Source of the DNA: Thermoflexus sp042408365
GTDB taxonomy: Bacteria > Chloroflexota > Anaerolineae > Thermoflexales > Thermoflexaceae
Direction: 5' to 3'
DNA: 25,060 nucleotides
Assembly (NCBI RefSeq): GCF_042408365.1
Contig: NZ_JBHOQJ010000210.1
Location: 1-25,060, forward strand
The stretch's first letter is position 1, and each line of letters begins with the position of its first letter. A program made the translations under genes and the position numbers. The notes under the pieces were generated by a model. That model saw only the letters and a program-made list of their open reading frames with translations. It did not search any database and was not told the origin of the DNA. Below, in pieces: positions 23,225-25,060 of this stretch.

Positions 23225-24445
23225 TTAATGAGCCGCCACCGCTTCCGCGGCTTCCCATTCCTCCGCCTCCTCGGAGGCGGCAACCATCGCCGCCATCCGC
23301 GCCCGATGTCCCAGGTAGGCCGGTAAGGCCAGGGCGCCGATCAGCATCGCCGCGTTAAAAGCTCCCATCCCGGCCGCCCACAGGCCGCCGCTCACCCCCG
23401 CCGCCCGCAGGCCTTTATCCACCAAGGCGACCCCGATGAGGTTCAGGATCATCAACGGGGTCAGGAACTTCCAATTCAGATTCAGCATCTGATCGATCCG
23501 GATCCGGGGGAGCGTTGCCCGCAACCAGAAGAACAAGAAGATCCCAACGCTGATCTTGATGAGGGTCCATAGATACGGCGGCAGCCAGGGACCGCGCCAT
23601 CCGCCCAGGAAGAGAACGGCGAAGAGCGCAGAGACCACCAAGGCGTGAACGAACTCCCCGAGGAAGACGAGGGCGAATTTCATCCCGCTGTATTCGATGT
23701 GAAAGCCAGCGACGATCTCCGACTCCGCCTCCAGCAGATCAAAGGGCGTCCGCCCGACCTCGGCCACTCCAGACATCAAGAAGACCAACGCAGCCAAGGG
23801 GAGCACCAACAGATAGGGGACATCTTGGGCGAGCACGATGCCCACGGTGGACATCGTGCCTGCGACCATCACCACCACCACAACGCTCAGCACGGAAGGG
23901 ATCTCATAGCTGATCAGCTGGGCTACCGCCCGAAAGGCCCCCAACAGGGCATACTTGTTGTTGCTGCCCCACCCCGCCATCAGCACGCCCACGAGCGCTC
24001 CTGCCCCCACCGCCAGGGCATAGAGAACGCCGATGTTCAGATCCGCCCCGATGGCCCCTGGGCCGAATGGGATGACCACAAGCGGCGCCAGAGCGCACGT
24101 GGCGATGATCAGCGGCGCCAAATTGTACACCCAGCGGTCGGCCCCTGCGGGCATCGTATCTTCCTTTGTGAGCAGCTTGATGCCATCCGCTACCGGCTGC
24201 AGGACCCCATAGGGGCCTGCCACGTTTGGGCCGAGGCGGTCTTGAAAGCGAGCGACGATCTTCCGTTCCACATAAGTCAGAATGGCAAACCCGATGAGGC
24301 CGAAGTTGGCCAGGAGGAAAGCTTTAATGAGCCCGATGATCAGGGCAATCGCCCACTCGGGAAGCCCCAGACCCTGCAACAGGCTGTGCAGCCAGGCTCC
24401 GAGGTATGGGAGTAGGTTATAAATAAAATCGTAGATCTGGGCCAT
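23225..24445 (-). CDS. nuoH: NADH-quinone oxidoreductase subunit H
   Basis: The protein has 406 residues (E. coli NuoH 325), with extra length mostly in the C-terminal part, which ends in an Ala/Glu-rich tail. Family signatures are ERK at 60-62, GPNVAGPYG and QPVADGIKL at 72-91, SNNKYALLGAFR at 161-172, EIPSVLS at 181-187, and EVGRTPFDLLEAESE at 229-243 with the acidic residues of the quinone-site loop. NuoH forms the quinone chamber and joins the peripheral arm to the membrane arm. The ATG at 24443-24445 has GAGG 6 bases before it; a GTG four codons upstream is less likely. The gene directly follows nuoA, with nuoB, C and D absent. Confidence 0.96.
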   Translation of the reverse strand: MAQIYDFIYNLLPYLGAWLHSLLQGLGLPEWAIALIIGLIKAFLLANFGLIGFAILTYVERKIVARFQDRLGPNVAGPYGVLQPVADGIKLLTKEDTMPAGADRWVYNLAPLIIATCALAPLVVIPFGPGAIGADLNIGVLYALAVGAGALVGVLMAGWGSNNKYALLGAFRAVAQLISYEIPSVLSVVVVVMVAGTMSTVGIVLAQDVPYLLVLPLAALVFLMSGVAEVGRTPFDLLEAESEIVAGFHIEYSGMKFALVFLGEFVHALVVSALFAVLFLGGWRGPWLPPYLWTLIKISVGIFLFFWLRATLPRIRIDQMLNLNWKFLTPLMILNLIGVALVDKGLRAAGVSGGLWAAGMGAFNAAMLIGALALPAYLGHRARMAAMVAASEEAEEWEAAEAVAAH

Positions 24446-24477
24446 ATGCGACCTCACGAGACAAGATTCGTATTAAT

Positions 24478-24834
24478 CTACACCCACTCCAGCGCGCCCT
24501 TTCGCCAGGCGTAAAGCAATCCTCCTAAAAGTAGAAGAAGGAACAACGCCATCTCAATCACCGCGTACAGGCCCAGTCGGTTATAAGCTACCGCCCAGGG
24601 GAAGAGGAAAACTGCCTCCACATCAAAGAGGACGAAGATCAGGGCGAAGATATAGTATTGGGCACGGAATTGGACCCACGCGTCACCAACGGTTTGGACG
24701 CCGCATTCGTAGGTCTCAAGCTTAAGAGGATTGGGCTTCTTCGGCCGAAGCAGCCACCAGAGGAGCAGTGTGGCCCCCAGTAAGGCCGCAGACATCAGAA
24801 GATACAGGCCAACCACAGCATACCCATAAAGCAC
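24478..24834 (-). CDS. nuoA: NADH-quinone oxidoreductase subunit A
   Basis: The protein has 118 residues, like Thermus Nqo7 (119), with three membrane helices. YECGV (42-46) in the cytoplasmic loop and FDVEAVFLFPWA (70-81) are the family signatures. The start is GTG at 24832-24834, because AAGGAGG lies exactly 6 bases upstream. The frame is open to 24867, but that is at the predicted transcription start, so the longer form is not likely. It is the first gene of the cluster, right behind the promoter. Confidence 0.95.
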   Translation of the reverse strand: MLYGYAVVGLYLLMSAALLGATLLLWWLLRPKKPNPLKLETYECGVQTVGDAWVQFRAQYYIFALIFVLFDVEAVFLFPWAVAYNRLGLYAVIEMALFLLLLLGGLLYAWRKGALEWV

Positions 24835-24873
24835 GGCCTGCCTCCTTGTTGCATAGATCACAAACACGTGGCG

Positions 24874-24902
24874 ATTATAGCATGCGTCTAAAGCGAGAGC
24901 AA
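24874..24902 (-). promoter_or_regulatory. nuo operon promoter
   Basis: On the minus strand TTGCTC (24902-24897) and a perfect TATAAT (24879-24874) are 17 bases apart, and TGC precedes the -10 box (extended -10). Initiation near 24867 gives a leader of about 33 bases ending in AAGGAGG and the nuoA GTG. It probably drives all eight nuo genes, since the gaps among them are short except before nuoK. Confidence 0.7.
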
Positions 24903-25060
24903 GGCGGTCATGGATTGAGGCAGGGCTTTTCAGCGCTCACACCGTTCGGGTCAAGCGGATGGCCCCACCTCCATGATCTCCCCTCCCCACGGCCCCGGGG
25001 GCCGGGGGGGGGGGGGTCAAAAGGGTTTTGTGGGCGGATCCGGGCGCCCCAGGCGCCCGG
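24903..25060. other. non-coding right edge with G run and perfect hairpin
   Basis: No gene is seen from the nuo promoter to the window end. There is a GGCCCC/GGGGCC palindromic stretch (24991-25003), a run of 13 G (25004-25016), and a perfect hairpin CCGGGCGCC/GGCGCCCGG (25040-25048 with 25052-25060, 3-base loop) at the very end, possibly cut by the window edge. The hairpin could belong to the 3' end of a neighbouring gene outside the window. Confidence 0.45.

Noticed and set aside
1..25060. CRISPR arrays, tRNA or rRNA genes, IS elements
   Set aside because: No regularly spaced repeats, cloverleaf-like segments, ribosomal sequence or transposase-like proteins were seen by eye; a dedicated search was not possible.

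Overview
The window looks like chromosomal sequence from a GC-rich member of the Chloroflexota, probably a thermophile of the Anaerolineae/Thermoflexia type. The assignment is inferred from a linked pair of Chlor_Arch_YYY (TIGR03662/DUF2298) and TIGR03663 membrane proteins, a complex I cluster with two NuoM genes, and two MNT/HEPN pairs, which are common in thermophiles. No rRNA or marker gene is present to confirm it. Every supported gene lies on the minus strand, so transcription runs from high to low coordinates. I saw no tRNA, rRNA, CRISPR array, transposase or phage gene.

Right part (24834 down to 15360): a complex I cluster in transcription order nuoA, nuoH, nuoJ, nuoK, nuoL, nuoM, a second divergent nuoM, nuoN. 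It starts from a promoter with a perfect TATAAT box upstream of nuoA. All seven membrane-arm subunits are present plus one additional antiporter-like subunit. None of the peripheral-arm genes (B, C, D, E, F, G, I) is present. NuoL has a 26-residue tandem duplication in its C-terminal lateral helix, which is what a complex I with a fourth pumping subunit would need.

Middle part (15208 down to 12097): a separate operon with its own good promoter encodes the Fo part of ATP synthase: an AtpZ/AtpI-like protein, an unusually long subunit a, subunit c, and subunit b fused to the C-terminal domain of delta. No F1 genes follow. The two neighbouring operons therefore hold the membrane sectors of both machines, with the soluble sectors encoded elsewhere. 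The spacer upstream of atpB carries a perfect 23-bp palindrome and short tandem repeats.

Left-middle part (11932 down to 4274): three large membrane proteins that look like one module. They are a DUF2298/Chlor_Arch_YYY protein, a divergent relative of the TIGR03663 glycosyltransferase-like family that lacks its conserved acidic and HGP residues, and a TIGR03663 protein fused to a six-blade NHL beta-propeller. The likely process is lipid-linked sugar transfer at the cell surface, but the substrate is unknown.

Left part (4106 down to 141): the order is mntA-hepT, sucC, hepn-mnt, sucD. Two different nucleotidyltransferase/HEPN toxin-antitoxin modules sit in and next to the succinyl-CoA synthetase operon, and one of them separates sucC from sucD. 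A terminator-like hairpin at the left edge points to a convergent gene outside the window.
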